Source of the DNA: an uncultured Spirochaetaceae bacterium
Lineage (GTDB): Bacteria > Spirochaetota > Spirochaetia > Sphaerochaetales > Sphaerochaetaceae
Direction of reading: 5' to 3'
Length of the DNA: 64,000 nucleotides
Assembly: GCA_944389275.1 (NCBI GenBank)
Contig: CALXLT010000019.1
Span: 35,530 to 99,529 of the forward strand
Shown: positions 1-8,028 of the stretch, in pieces
Numbering within the stretch: position 1 is the first letter of the stretch
Layout of the letters: each line of letters starts with the position of its first letter
Notes under the pieces: generated by a model
Told to the model about the DNA's origin: nothing
The model's input: the letters and a program-made list of their open reading frames with translations, nothing else
Database searches by the model: none
Program-made: the position numbers and the translations under genes

Positions 1-695
1 TCCTGAAGCTCTTCCGGAGTCTCGCATTCGTGGTCCGTGGTTATCCCTGCCGCGATATACCCATCAAGGCCCTGTCCTGTTATGGATGGCGCGTGCCCGT
101 CTATGTTCTTCCCTGTGCGATATGCCTCCTCAAGCTTTGAGAGGACAGCATTGTCAGATGACGCGACGCCGGGATAGTTCATCATCTCCCCGAGCCCCAG
201 CACGCGTGGGTGCTCTATGTATTTCCTCACATCCTCTGCCTCCAGCACAGCGCCCGCGTGTTCGAACGGGGTTGCGGGAACGCAGGAGGGGAACATAAGG
301 AAGACAGATAGGGGGATGCCTTCCGAGGCCTTGAGCATGTACTCCATACCATCCAGCCCGCAGACGTTGCAGATCTCATGCGGGTCCGCTATCACCGTAG
401 TCGTGCCGAACGGGACTACGGTATCGGAGAACTGCGCGGGTGAAAGGTGTGAGCTCTCGATATGGCAGTGGGCGTCGATGAGGCCCGGAATGAGGTACCT
501 GCCTTTGGCGTCATACTCCTCCCTTGCCTTCCTCGCCCCGTCAAAGCCGATGATAATCCCATCCTTTATATAGACATCCGCCTTGAAGGATGTCCTGGAG
601 TATACATCGACTACCATCGCGTTCCTTATGGCCAGATCCGCATCCATCCGTCCCATAGCTGTCTCTATGAGGACATGAGCCTTGTCTTTCGTCAT
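1..695 (-). CDS. ade: Adenine deaminase, N-terminal part (3' end beyond window)
   Basis: Adenine deaminase of the amidohydrolase superfamily hydrolyses adenine to hypoxanthine and ammonia in purine salvage. The first 231 residues are visible; the family is usually about 550-600 residues, so the gene continues beyond base 1. The N-terminal beta-sandwich leads into PGLIDAHCHIESS, where the His-x-His metal ligands lie, followed by GTTTVIADPHEICNVCG and SCVPATPFE, blocks typical of AdeC-type enzymes. The start at 695 is supported by a strong GGAGGAGG ribosome site just upstream. A purine permease gene diverges on the other side of a transposase remnant, which fits a purine uptake and salvage role. 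Family assignment is secure; the metal and exact substrate are from family knowledge. Confidence 0.93.
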   Translation of the reverse strand, partial: MTKDKAHVLIETAMGRMDADLAIRNAMVVDVYSRTSFKADVYIKDGIIIGFDGARKAREEYDAKGRYLIPGLIDAHCHIESSHLSPAQFSDTVVPFGTTTVIADPHEICNVCGLDGMEYMLKASEGIPLSVFLMFPSCVPATPFEHAGAVLEAEDVRKYIEHPRVLGLGEMMNYPGVASSDNAVLSKLEEAYRTGKNIDGHAPSITGQGLDGYIAAGITTDHECETPEELQ

Positions 696-719
696 ATATG
701 CCTCCTCCTAATAATAAAT

Positions 720-732
720 CCCATAACATGGG
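720..732 (-). other. Small hairpin in the leader of the adenine deaminase gene
   Basis: A 5-bp inverted repeat, CCCAT and ATGGG around AAC, lies in the 5' leader of the minus-strand deaminase gene and is followed on that strand by an AT-rich run. It does not resemble a purine riboswitch. Its role is unknown. Confidence 0.25.
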
Positions 733-779
733 GTCATAAACGATATAATTGATGGGACTGAGGACGACCTATATCCTAA

Positions 780-1232
780 GCCAAGATTGAAAAGAGAGAC
801 AAAGCTCTCACAGATGCCCTTGTAGAGCATGAGAAGAAGGTGCATGCGAAGGAGCTGGAGATACTCCAGTCCATTCCAGGAGTCGGAGAGATAACCGCGG
901 CTCTCTTCATGGCGGAGATTGAGGATATCTCCAGATTCGCAACCTACCAGAAGCTCATCGCATATATGGGTACCGATCCTTCCATCTGCCAGTCCGGCGA
1001 GAGCTTCAGCAAGGGCCATATAACCAAGCACGGAAACAGGAGTCTTCGGAAGTATGTCTACATCATGGCCCAGAAATCCATCATCTGGTCTCCTTTCTTT
1101 CGTGCCTATTATGACAAGAAGAGAAATGAAGGTTTCAGCCACAGGAAGGCAATGATCGCCGTGATGAACAAACTCACGAAGATCATTTTCACCCTCCTGA
1201 CCAGAGGAGAAATGTACAAGGAACAATCCTGA
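780..1232 (+). pseudogene. IS110-family transposase remnant (C-terminal domain only)
   Basis: The open frame after the stop at 777-779 encodes only the C-terminal part of an IS110-family transposase (Transposase_20 type). A short helical stretch is followed by LQSIPGVGEITAALFMAEI, then a YMGTDPSICQSGES segment and KHGNRSLRKYVY. The Ser in the QSG segment is in the place expected for the catalytic serine. The N-terminal RuvC-like DEDD half is absent, and no good start exists upstream; a GTG at 840 only opens the frame. Full IS110 transposases are about 300-400 residues and this is about 150, so it should be inactive. It sits between two divergent purine genes, suggesting an insertion and later deletion there. 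No terminal boundary could be fixed. Confidence 0.8.
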
Positions 1233-1325
1233 TTTGAATTCCTTTCTATTCCTCATTCTTTATAGTTGACTCCATATGCATTATACCCCAGAAATTCCTG
1301 AACATGATGACTGAGATTAATTGGT

Positions 1326-1354
1326 TTGCATCCTCTGAAAACTGCATTTATACT
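1326..1354 (+). promoter_or_regulatory. Predicted sigma-70 promoter of the purine permease gene
   Basis: A -35 like TTGCAT (1326-1331), a 17-base spacer and a -10 TATACT (1349-1354) precede the permease gene. The expected transcription start is near 1361, giving an 80-base leader with a strong AAGGAGG ribosome site before the ATG at 1441. Confidence 0.5.
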
Positions 1355-1360
1355 GGATTT

Positions 1361-1375
1361 GGTTGGTTTGGTTGG
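1361..1375 (+). other. Possible two-tier G-quadruplex at the predicted transcription start
   Basis: GGTTGGTTTGGTTGG has four GG pairs with TT, TTT and TT loops, the layout of a two-quartet antiparallel G-quadruplex. It starts at the base predicted as the transcription start of the purine permease mRNA. Whether it folds or matters in the cell is unknown. Confidence 0.35.
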
Positions 1376-1440
1376 GATAGCTCTCATTGTGACGCGTCCC
1401 TTATCGTCTTTGTTCAGCCTTTTGAAAAGGAGGGGTTGGA

Positions 1441-2811
1441 ATGAAAGATTTCTTCGGTCTGGATGAAAAGAAGACCAATGCAAGGACCGAGATCGTAGCA
1501 GGTCTTACGACATTCTTCACGATGGCATACATCATATTCGTCAATCCTAGTATGCTGAGTTCTACGGGAATGAGCTTCGAGGGAGTATTCGTCGCGACCT
1601 GTCTCTCCGCAGCGATCGGAACGCTTATCATGGCGTTCTTCGCGAACGTGCCGTATGCGGTAGCGCCGGGAATGGGACTTAATGCCCTATTCGCGTACAC
1701 AGTCTGCCTTGCCGGTGGCTATTCCTGGAAGCAGGCCCTTGCGATGGTATTCATCTGCGGCCTCATAAACATCGTCATAACGGTCACGAAGCTCAGGAAG
1801 GCGATAGTCAAGTCAATACCTGAAAGCCTGCAGAACGCCATAGGCGGCGGAATCGGGCTCTTCATAGCATACCTCGGCCTGAACAATGCCGGCCTCATCT
1901 CCTTCACCGGAGCGTATCCAAGCGTCACGCCAGGTATGCAGCCATTCAATGCCCCGCACCTCGTGCTCGCGGTCCTTGGCCTGCTCATCATAGTGGTGCT
2001 CATGGTGATGAAGGTGAAGGGCGCGATCCTCATCGGCATCGTGGCCACGACAGTGATAGGCATCCCGATGGGAGTGACGCAGCTTCCGGCATCCATATTC
2101 TCGGATTCCGGGACATGGACAGGATTCAAGGATGTAGCATTCTCGTTCTTCGGCGGAGATGGCTTCGTGTCGCTCTTCTCCGATGTCTCCAAGATACCGT
2201 TCGTCATCGTGACGATCTTCTCGATGTGCCTTTCCGATACGTTCGACTCGATCGGCACATTCATCGGAACAGGACGCAAGAGCGGCATCTTCGATAAGGA
2301 AGATGAGAAGGCCCTTGAGGGAAGCGGATTCAAGAGCCGCCTTGACAAGGCCCTTGTCGCGGATAGCTTCGCGACAAGCATCGGCGCCCTTCTCGGAACA
2401 TCGAACGCGACTACGTATGTCGAGAGCTCGGCAGGCATCGCCGCCGGCGGACGCACAGGACTCACAAGCCTCACGACGGCTGTCATGTTCCTGCTCTGCC
2501 TCCCGTTCGCAGGCCTTATAGGAATGGTTCCATCAGCCGCGACTTCCCCGGCTCTCATCGTCGTCGGAATACTCATGGTTGAGCCGTTCGCGAAGATTGA
2601 CTGGTCCGATCTCACGGATGCCGTGCCCGCGTTCTTCACCGTTGCCATCATGAGCTTCACATACGGCATCACGAATGGTATCGCGGCGGGATTCATCATG
2701 TACTGCTTGACGAAGATTTGCACTAAGAAAGCCAATGAGATACATCCTATCATCGCTGTCGCCTCAGTGCTCTTCATCATCGATTTCGTGCTCAAGGCAA
2801 TCGGCGTCTGA
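1441..2811 (+). CDS. NCS2-family purine permease (AzgA/PbuG type)
   Basis: A 456-residue multi-pass inner-membrane protein of the xanthine/uracil permease superfamily, AzgA-like branch, which imports adenine, guanine or hypoxanthine with protons. It starts with FFGLDEKKTNARTEIVAGLTT, typical of this branch, and holds GMGLNALFAYTVC, SDTFDSIGTFIGTG and GTSNATTYVESSAGIAAGGRTG, the last two corresponding to conserved substrate-site blocks. Length matches the family (about 430-460). The ATG at 1441 follows a strong AAGGAGG. The adenine deaminase gene diverges upstream, so adenine or hypoxanthine is the likeliest substrate; that choice is inference. A hairpin terminator follows directly. Confidence 0.93.
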   Translation: MKDFFGLDEKKTNARTEIVAGLTTFFTMAYIIFVNPSMLSSTGMSFEGVFVATCLSAAIGTLIMAFFANVPYAVAPGMGLNALFAYTVCLAGGYSWKQALAMVFICGLINIVITVTKLRKAIVKSIPESLQNAIGGGIGLFIAYLGLNNAGLISFTGAYPSVTPGMQPFNAPHLVLAVLGLLIIVVLMVMKVKGAILIGIVATTVIGIPMGVTQLPASIFSDSGTWTGFKDVAFSFFGGDGFVSLFSDVSKIPFVIVTIFSMCLSDTFDSIGTFIGTGRKSGIFDKEDEKALEGSGFKSRLDKALVADSFATSIGALLGTSNATTYVESSAGIAAGGRTGLTSLTTAVMFLLCLPFAGLIGMVPSAATSPALIVVGILMVEPFAKIDWSDLTDAVPAFFTVAIMSFTYGITNGIAAGFIMYCLTKICTKKANEIHPIIAVASVLFIIDFVLKAIGV

Positions 2812-2830
2812 TAGCCTTTGGACAAGGAAG

Positions 2831-2870
2831 GAAAGGGCTGCGTCACCGCGGCCCTTTCTCTTTTGCCTTT
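2831..2870 (+). terminator. Rho-independent terminator after the purine permease
   Basis: GAAAGGGCTGCG (2831-2842) pairs with CGCGGCCCTTTC (2847-2858) around a TCAC loop with one G-T pair, followed by a T-rich run to 2871. Confidence 0.8.
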
Positions 2871-2889
2871 TAATGGTTATCATCAAGGC

Positions 2890-3459
2890 ATGGAAAACGA
2901 GAATAAGGAATACAGGCCTGATCCAAGCCTCAATGACAGGCTCCTGAAGAATCGCATAGTCATGATATCCGGAGAGATAAACAAGGACAGGGCGGATGAG
3001 TTCGCCCGCCAGATGCTTGTCCTGGACAGCGAGTCCTCCGATCCGATATACGTCTACATCAACAGCCCTGGCGGTGATGTCGATTCAGGCTTCGCGATCT
3101 ACGATATGATCAGATTCGTGAAATCCCCGGTAACGGTAGTTGGAATGGGGCTCGTGGCGTCAGCCGCGGCTCTCATCTTCCTTTCCGTGCCTGCGGAGAG
3201 AAGGGTAGGCTTCCCTAACTCCACCTATCTTATCCACCAGCCGCTCTCGCAGCTGAAGGGCGTTGCCATCGATGTCGCGATATACGCTGACAAGATCGAG
3301 GCGCTGAGGCATAAGCTTGACCAGGTGATAGCCGAGGCGACGGGCAAGAGCCGTGATGAGGTCGAGAAGGACACCGAGAGGGATTGCTGGATGAGCGCGG
3401 AGGAGGCTTTGTCCTATGGGCTTCTCTCGAGGATAGTCTCATCCAGGTCCGAGATCTGA
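2890..3459 (+). CDS. clpP: ClpP-family serine protease subunit
   Basis: A 189-residue ClpP peptidase subunit, which degrades unfolded or tagged proteins in the cytoplasm with a Clp ATPase partner. The triad appears complete: Ser91 in GLVASAAALI, His116 in NSTYLIHQPL, and Asp165 in DTERDCWMSAEEA. The serine motif has Ala-Ala where the classical ClpP has Met-Gly, as in the second ClpP paralogue found in spirochaetes and some other phyla, so it may be an accessory subunit. I place the start at ATG 2890, because the frame upstream runs through the terminator of the preceding gene; the ribosome site is weak (AAGG very close to the ATG). A lipoprotein gene follows after 36 bases. No Clp ATPase gene is nearby. 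Confidence 0.9.
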   Translation: MENENKEYRPDPSLNDRLLKNRIVMISGEINKDRADEFARQMLVLDSESSDPIYVYINSPGGDVDSGFAIYDMIRFVKSPVTVVGMGLVASAAALIFLSVPAERRVGFPNSTYLIHQPLSQLKGVAIDVAIYADKIEALRHKLDQVIAEATGKSRDEVEKDTERDCWMSAEEALSYGLLSRIVSSRSEI

Positions 3460-3495
3460 GTTGGACCGGAACGGCACCTGAAGCGTATATATAGT

Positions 3496-4458
3496 ATGAA
3501 GCTTTGGGTGCTGCTGATAATAACTGCTATGCTTTCGTCATGCTCCCCAGACCCTGAGGAGCATGTCTTTTCTGTCGCCGCGTACAACGCGTACTGCCTC
3601 TTCGACGGCATAAGGGATGGCGATGAGTTCGAGGGATGGCGCAAGAGCGATGGATACACGGAGGCTGTCTATGACAAGCGTGTGGACGACCTCGCTGTCC
3701 TTCTAGGCAAGTACGTGAGCGCGGATGTGATCATCCTTGAGGAGGTTGAGAGCGAGATAATCTTAAGGGACCTCATAGATTCCGGGCTGAGGAAGAAAGG
3801 CTATTTTTATTATGGCCTGGCGACAACGGGGAATGAGGCAATATCCGTAGGCTTCCTTTCCAGGATAAGGCCCGACGCGGTGCGTATCCATTCATTCGAT
3901 GGCGAGAGGCCCATGCTCGAGCTTGCCCTGACAGCCTCCGGGGAGAGGATCACCATATTCGGAGTGCACCTCAAGAGCAGGCTCGGCGGCGGATATGATG
4001 AGAGGGATGGGCAGCTCAGGCATCTTTCCTCGCTTATAGCGGCAAGGCAGGATTCCCTCGTGATCGTGGCAGGGGACTTCAATATCGACCCGAGGATGGA
4101 AGGGGAAGCTCTCTGCGAGTATCCCTGGTCATATTCCGAGAATGCCGTGATGCCTGTAAGCGGCGATCCCGGGCGGGTGCAGGGTGGTGTCCTCTACGCC
4201 CCTCTTCTTGACGATATGGTCACCCAGCCAGCTCCCGGGACATACTTCCATGAGGGATCCTGGTATATCTATGACTCGATATTGACCGATTCCTCCGCTA
4301 TTGACGGGACAGGCTTCGAGATTGAGGAGGCGAGGATCATAGCCGAGCCTCATATGCTGGATCTTCTCTCGCGTCCTCATGCCTTCGATCCATCCACCGG
4401 CAATGGTTACTCAGACCATCTTCCCGTCATCGCTTCTTTCCGCAAGGCCGTATTGTGA
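3496..4458 (+). CDS. Lipoprotein of the endonuclease/exonuclease/phosphatase family
   Basis: A 320-residue predicted lipoprotein: a short hydrophobic signal ends in the lipobox LSSC with Cys16. The mature part is an endonuclease/exonuclease/phosphatase (DNase I-like) fold: early AAYNAY and EEVES, a central IFGVHLKSR, then AGDFNID near residue 195 and a C-terminal SDHLPVIASF near residue 310. These hold the expected metal ligands and the catalytic His. Such proteins cleave phosphodiester or phosphoester bonds; the outside location suggests nucleic acid, nucleotide or lipid substrates, but which one cannot be read. No clear ribosome site precedes ATG 3496. A DNA glycosylase gene follows 14 bases later. 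Confidence 0.85.
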   Translation: MKLWVLLIITAMLSSCSPDPEEHVFSVAAYNAYCLFDGIRDGDEFEGWRKSDGYTEAVYDKRVDDLAVLLGKYVSADVIILEEVESEIILRDLIDSGLRKKGYFYYGLATTGNEAISVGFLSRIRPDAVRIHSFDGERPMLELALTASGERITIFGVHLKSRLGGGYDERDGQLRHLSSLIAARQDSLVIVAGDFNIDPRMEGEALCEYPWSYSENAVMPVSGDPGRVQGGVLYAPLLDDMVTQPAPGTYFHEGSWYIYDSILTDSSAIDGTGFEIEEARIIAEPHMLDLLSRPHAFDPSTGNGYSDHLPVIASFRKAVL

Positions 4459-4471
4459 TTATGATAGGGCC

Positions 4472-5212
4472 ATGGAAGAGAATCTCAGGGAAATACTTCT
4501 TGGCGGGCAGTCATTCAGCTGGAGAGACGAGGGGGACGGGGTGTTCTCCGCAGTCCTCAACGAGCGTGTCTACAGGATAAGGAGCATCGCCGATGCCTCA
4601 TCCGATCCGTTTCTCAGATCATACTTCGATATCGATTATGATTGGGAGAAGGCTAGGGAGGAGATCGCCGGCAAGGATGCCATACTGAGGGAGGCCGTGG
4701 AGAGCACCGGGCTCCTGAGGCTTCTGCATCAGGATCATTGGATAGCCACGATATCGTTCATACTATCGCAGAACAACAACATCAAGCGCATAACAGGACT
4801 TTATGACAGGCTATCGCGCCGCTTCGGCCATGAGGTGGAGCCTGGGTATTTCTCCTTCCCGACTCCAGAGGAGATGGCGGGGACGAGTGAGGAGGAGCTC
4901 AGAGGCCTCGGGGTCGGGTTCCGCGCGCCTTTCATCCTCGACGCGATTGATAAGCGCGGCGTGCTGGATGAGATCGATGGCCTTGGCTATGACGAGGCGG
5001 GGAAGCGTCTTATGACGATAAAGGGAATCGGGCCGAAGGTCGCTTCCTGCATACTTATCTTCTCCTATCAGAAGAGGGAAGGCTTCCCTCTTGATGTATG
5101 GATGAAGAAGGTCATGACTGAGTATTATCCGGATAAGGACCCATCATATTTCCATCCCCATGAGGCGCTCTCCCAGCAATATCTCTTCTCCTGGATCAGG
5201 AGCCGCGGCTGA
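4472..5212 (+). CDS. OGG-like 8-oxoguanine DNA glycosylase
   Basis: A 246-residue helix-hairpin-helix DNA glycosylase related to OGG1/OggBac, removing oxidised guanine with beta-lyase activity. The N-terminal part (GGQSFSWRDEGDGVFSAVL) matches the OGG_N domain. The HhH-GPD part has LSQNNNIKRI, then GIGPKVASCILIF with the probable catalytic Lys and FPLDVWMKK with the catalytic Asp. The start is placed at ATG 4472, giving a 14-base gap after the lipoprotein gene; an earlier in-frame ATG at 4379 would overlap that gene by 80 bases and add residues outside the fold. The C-terminus, ending FSWIRSRG, is typical. Substrate is from family knowledge. Confidence 0.87.
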   Translation: MEENLREILLGGQSFSWRDEGDGVFSAVLNERVYRIRSIADASSDPFLRSYFDIDYDWEKAREEIAGKDAILREAVESTGLLRLLHQDHWIATISFILSQNNNIKRITGLYDRLSRRFGHEVEPGYFSFPTPEEMAGTSEEELRGLGVGFRAPFILDAIDKRGVLDEIDGLGYDEAGKRLMTIKGIGPKVASCILIFSYQKREGFPLDVWMKKVMTEYYPDKDPSYFHPHEALSQQYLFSWIRSRG

Positions 5213-5251
5213 TAGTTGTTTTCCCGAATCGTTCTGCGTTACCCTCGGGAT

Positions 5252-6763
5252 ATGTATTCCAATCCCGTTCTCTATGCAGATTACTCAGATCCCGATCCTA
5301 TAAGGGTCGGCGATGATTACTATATGGTCGCATCCTCATTCACGTATGTCCCGGGAGTCCCTATCCTGCACTCCAGGGACCTCGTGCATTGGGAGATCAT
5401 AAACTACGCCCTCAGGAGGCTTCCTTTCGATAAGTACAGCGCTCCATCACATGGATCGGGAGCCTGGGCTCCTGCGATCAGGTATCATGAGGGCGAGTTC
5501 CTCATATTCATACCCTTTGTCGATGAGGGGATAATGGTCGCCCGCTCGCGGGATATCAGAGGGGAATTCGAGCTGAATATGCTCTCCTGTGAGATCGGCT
5601 GGATAGATCCCTGTCCGATATGGACGCCTGACGGGAAGGCCTATATGGTGTTCGCTTTCGCCAAGTCGCGGGCCGGCATAAACGATGTCCTGGCCCTAAT
5701 CGAGATCGATCCTGAGTGCAGGAGGACCATCGGGGACTATTCCGTGATTTTCGACGGCTCCCTGATCGCTCCTATATCAGAAGGGCCTAAGATCTATATG
5801 CGCGATAGGTATTACTACATCCTCTTCCCAGCCGGCGGCGTTGAGAGGGGATGGCAATGCTGCATACGCAGCCGCAGCATCCATGGCCCCTATGAATACA
5901 GGGTGGTCATGCATCAGGGAAAGAGTCCTGTGACAGGGCCGCATCAGGGCGGATGGATAACGGCCCCCGATGGCTCTGACTGGTTCATCCACTTCCAGGA
6001 CGTGATAGAGCTTGGAAGGGTGATCCATCTGGAGCCGATGCGCTTCATGCCGGATGGCTGGCCGGTCATCGGCTCTGATGCTGACGGGGATGGAATAGGG
6101 GAGCCTGTGCCTCGCTGGAAGGAGCCCGTGGCGGACGCGCCGCATTACAGCATCCCCGTTTCCGATGAGTTCGATGGCCCCTCGCTGTCGCTCCAGTGGC
6201 AATGGCAGGCGAATCCCGATGCTTCCTTCTACTCGCTTTCGGAAAGGAAAGGGTACATCCGGATGCGATGCTGCAAAAATCCTCTCCGCGAGAATCTTCT
6301 CTGGTACGCTCCCAATGCCCTAACCGAGATCCCGCATGGGGATGAATTCACGATAGACGCGTCTCTGGAGCTCTGCGGAGACAAGGATGGTGATTTCGGC
6401 GGCATCGGTATCATCGGCCACAGGTATGGGTACATCGGCATATATTTCGAGAATGGCTCATACAGCATCAGGTCATATTACGGAAAGGTGAAGGAAAAGA
6501 CCTTTGCCGGGCTGGCGGAGGAGGATCTTGTCCAGAAGGAGATCATCCCGGAAGGGAAGGCGTATCTCCGCATCGAGGTCAGAAAGGACAGGAATTACTT
6601 CCTTTCCTATTCGCTTGATGGCGAGGATTATAGGATGATTGACCGAATATTCACCCTCGAGCGCGCGACCTGGACAGGCGCGAAGCCCATGCTCTGGGCT
6701 TCAAACAGGCTGAACGCCGAGAGCGAAGGCTATGCTGATTTCGATTACTTCAGGCTTTCCTAG
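5252..6763 (+). CDS. GH43-family glycosidase (beta-xylosidase/arabinosidase-like)
   Basis: A 503-residue intracellular glycoside hydrolase of family GH43, close to the subfamily with a C-terminal beta-sandwich. The five-bladed propeller shows the three acids: Asp in YSDPDPIRV, Asp in GWIDPCPIW and the acid Glu in ISEGPKIY. GPHQGGW and FIHFQDV are further family blocks, and residues from about 315 form the concanavalin-like module (SDEFDGPSL to the end). No signal peptide is seen, so it would act on imported oligosaccharides, probably xylo- or arabino-oligosaccharides. A TTG at 5216 opens the frame earlier, but ATG 5252 begins just at the conserved fold. It converges with rex with no gap. Confidence 0.88.
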   Translation: MYSNPVLYADYSDPDPIRVGDDYYMVASSFTYVPGVPILHSRDLVHWEIINYALRRLPFDKYSAPSHGSGAWAPAIRYHEGEFLIFIPFVDEGIMVARSRDIRGEFELNMLSCEIGWIDPCPIWTPDGKAYMVFAFAKSRAGINDVLALIEIDPECRRTIGDYSVIFDGSLIAPISEGPKIYMRDRYYYILFPAGGVERGWQCCIRSRSIHGPYEYRVVMHQGKSPVTGPHQGGWITAPDGSDWFIHFQDVIELGRVIHLEPMRFMPDGWPVIGSDADGDGIGEPVPRWKEPVADAPHYSIPVSDEFDGPSLSLQWQWQANPDASFYSLSERKGYIRMRCCKNPLRENLLWYAPNALTEIPHGDEFTIDASLELCGDKDGDFGGIGIIGHRYGYIGIYFENGSYSIRSYYGKVKEKTFAGLAEEDLVQKEIIPEGKAYLRIEVRKDRNYFLSYSLDGEDYRMIDRIFTLERATWTGAKPMLWASNRLNAESEGYADFDYFRLS

Positions 6764-7405
6764 CTATTTCCGGGCCATCGGGAACTGGAGCTCGTAGAAT
6801 ATCTGCTCAAGCTCAAGGGCGATGTTTATGTTGTGTATGACGACCGGAGTCTCATCATCCTTGGCGGGACGAGGCTTGAGCGTGATCGGCGAGAAGTTAA
6901 GTATGCCGCGTATGCCTGCGTCGAAGAGCTTCTCCGCCGTATCCGCGGCAGCGGACTCCGGGACGGTTATTATGGCGACCTTTATGCCAAGCGCGTTCAC
7001 GATCTCGTCAAGCCTGGACATCGGATAGACCGGGACGGGGTTCGATGCGTCCGCGTATACTATCGGATCGGTGTCGAAGCCAGCCACGACCCTGATGCCG
7101 TCAGGCTCGAATCCGGAATAGTGCATGAGGGCCTTGCCGATCCTTCCGCAGCCGATGATGACGACATCCTGCTCATCGCCCTTGCCCAGTATGACGCTCA
7201 GCTTCCCGATCAGCTCCGTGATCTCATAGCCGCCCCTTTTCTGCCCATGGATCTCCAGAAGGGAGAAATCTTTTCTCACGACAGCAGCGGAAACGCCGGC
7301 GGCGTCCGCGAGATTGTGTGCGAAGACTTTCTCTAAACCTATTGAGCGAAGCCTATTAAGGGCACGATAGTATCTTGTAATCCTTATGAGCATGTCACTA
7401 TTCAT
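6764..7405 (-). CDS. rex: Redox-sensing transcriptional repressor Rex
   Basis: A 213-residue Rex protein. Rex senses the NADH/NAD+ ratio and represses fermentation and hydrogenase genes; NADH releases it from DNA. Residues 1-80 form the winged helix (TRYYRALNRL, NLADAAGVSAAVVRKDFSLL), and the Rossmann part has VVIIGCGRIGKALMHYSGF and AGFDTDP. The C-terminal swapped helix is present (INIALELEQIFYELQF). Length equals the family norm. An AAGGA site precedes ATG 7405. It diverges from the hydrogenase operon, the classic Rex target type, and a Rex-site-like dyad lies 18 bases upstream of its own start, which suggests autoregulation and joint control. Confidence 0.95.
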   Translation of the reverse strand: MNSDMLIRITRYYRALNRLRSIGLEKVFAHNLADAAGVSAAVVRKDFSLLEIHGQKRGGYEITELIGKLSVILGKGDEQDVVIIGCGRIGKALMHYSGFEPDGIRVVAGFDTDPIVYADASNPVPVYPMSRLDEIVNALGIKVAIITVPESAAADTAEKLFDAGIRGILNFSPITLKPRPAKDDETPVVIHNINIALELEQIFYELQFPMARK

Positions 7406-7422
7406 GGCTATTTCCTTGATTT

Positions 7423-7440
7423 ATGTGATATTGAGTACAT
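7423..7440. promoter_or_regulatory. rex: Candidate Rex operator
   Basis: ATGTGATATTGAGTACAT matches the Rex consensus TTGTGA-N6-TCACAA at 8 of 12 defined bases, better in the left half. It sits 18 bases upstream of the rex start codon in the shared rex/hydrogenase intergenic region. A second imperfect dyad, ATTGA-N8-TCAAT, lies at 7444-7461. Confidence 0.35.
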
Positions 7441-7504
7441 TAAATTGATTTTCATGTCAATAAACTATCGATAATGTTCTGCTAATCTTCTGCATGTTCA
7501 TTTC

Positions 7505-7533
7505 TTGCAAGATTCATCGGCATTGGATAGAAT
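7505..7533 (+). promoter_or_regulatory. Predicted sigma-70 promoter of the hydrogenase operon
   Basis: TTGCAA (7505-7510), a 17-base spacer and TAGAAT (7528-7533) precede the first hydrogenase gene, with transcription expected near 7540. A strong AAGGAGG ribosome site lies at 7553-7559. Confidence 0.55.
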
Positions 7534-7538
7534 CCAAT
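7522..7538. promoter_or_regulatory. Perfect palindrome over the -10 box of the hydrogenase promoter
   Basis: ATTGGAT-AGA-ATCCAAT is a perfect 7-bp inverted repeat that covers the -10 box and the predicted start. Its place is that of a repressor operator. It is not close to the Rex consensus, so either Rex differs here or a second regulator acts. Confidence 0.45.
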
Positions 7539-7563
7539 AGAATTACTTGATTAAGGAGGAGTT

Positions 7564-8028
7564 ATGGCTCAAAGCATATTCTCCGATGAGCTGAATGCCT
7601 ATATTTCCGAATGGAAGGGAAAGCCGGGCAATCTCATCATGATCCTTCATAGGGTCCAGGAGGAATTCGGGTATGTCTCGCGTGAGGCTGCGGAGGAGGT
7701 TTCTAAGCAGCTTGGCATCCCGATGGCGTCAATCTGGGGGGTGCTCACTTTCTATCATTTCTTCAAGCTCAACAAGCCTGGCAAGTACAACATCCAGGTG
7801 TGCTTAGGAACCGCGTGCTACCTGAAGGGCGGCGATATGATAGTCGAGGAACTCGGCAAGGAGCTCGGGCTTGATGTAGGCGGGCTGACGGAGGATGGCA
7901 AGTTCTCCCTCGAGGCCGTGCGCTGCGTCGGATGCTGCGGACTGGCACCTGTGATGACCATATCCGGAGAGGTCTTCGGCAAGGTCACCAAGGAGCAGAT
8001 CCCGGGAATACTGGACAAGTTCGCTTGA
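7564..8028 (+). CDS. hydC: NuoE-like [2Fe-2S] subunit of the NAD-linked [FeFe]-hydrogenase
   Basis: A 154-residue thioredoxin-like ferredoxin of the NuoE/HydC family, the small electron-transfer subunit of multimeric, often electron-bifurcating [FeFe]-hydrogenases. An N-terminal helical part (ILHRVQEEFGYVSREAAEEVSKQLGIP) precedes the ferredoxin fold, whose [2Fe-2S] ligands appear as CLGTAC near residue 80 and CVGCCG near residue 121. Length matches the family. The start has a strong ribosome site. It is the first gene of a five-gene operon; its stop overlaps the start of the next gene (TGATG). Regulation by Rex is likely from context. Confidence 0.93.
   Translation: MAQSIFSDELNAYISEWKGKPGNLIMILHRVQEEFGYVSREAAEEVSKQLGIPMASIWGVLTFYHFFKLNKPGKYNIQVCLGTACYLKGGDMIVEELGKELGLDVGGLTEDGKFSLEAVRCVGCCGLAPVMTISGEVFGKVTKEQIPGILDKFA

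Noticed and set aside
708..1256. An open frame antisense to the IS110 remnant
   Set aside because: It has no family match, while the plus strand gives a recognisable transposase domain.
696..1440. Purine riboswitch in the leaders of the deaminase and permease genes
   Set aside because: Purine genes made this worth checking, but the conserved core elements (for example GTTTCTACC) were not found on either strand.
1719..2846. A 375-codon open frame antisense to the purine permease
   Set aside because: It is complementary to a clear NCS2 permease, and its translation has no plausible protein features.
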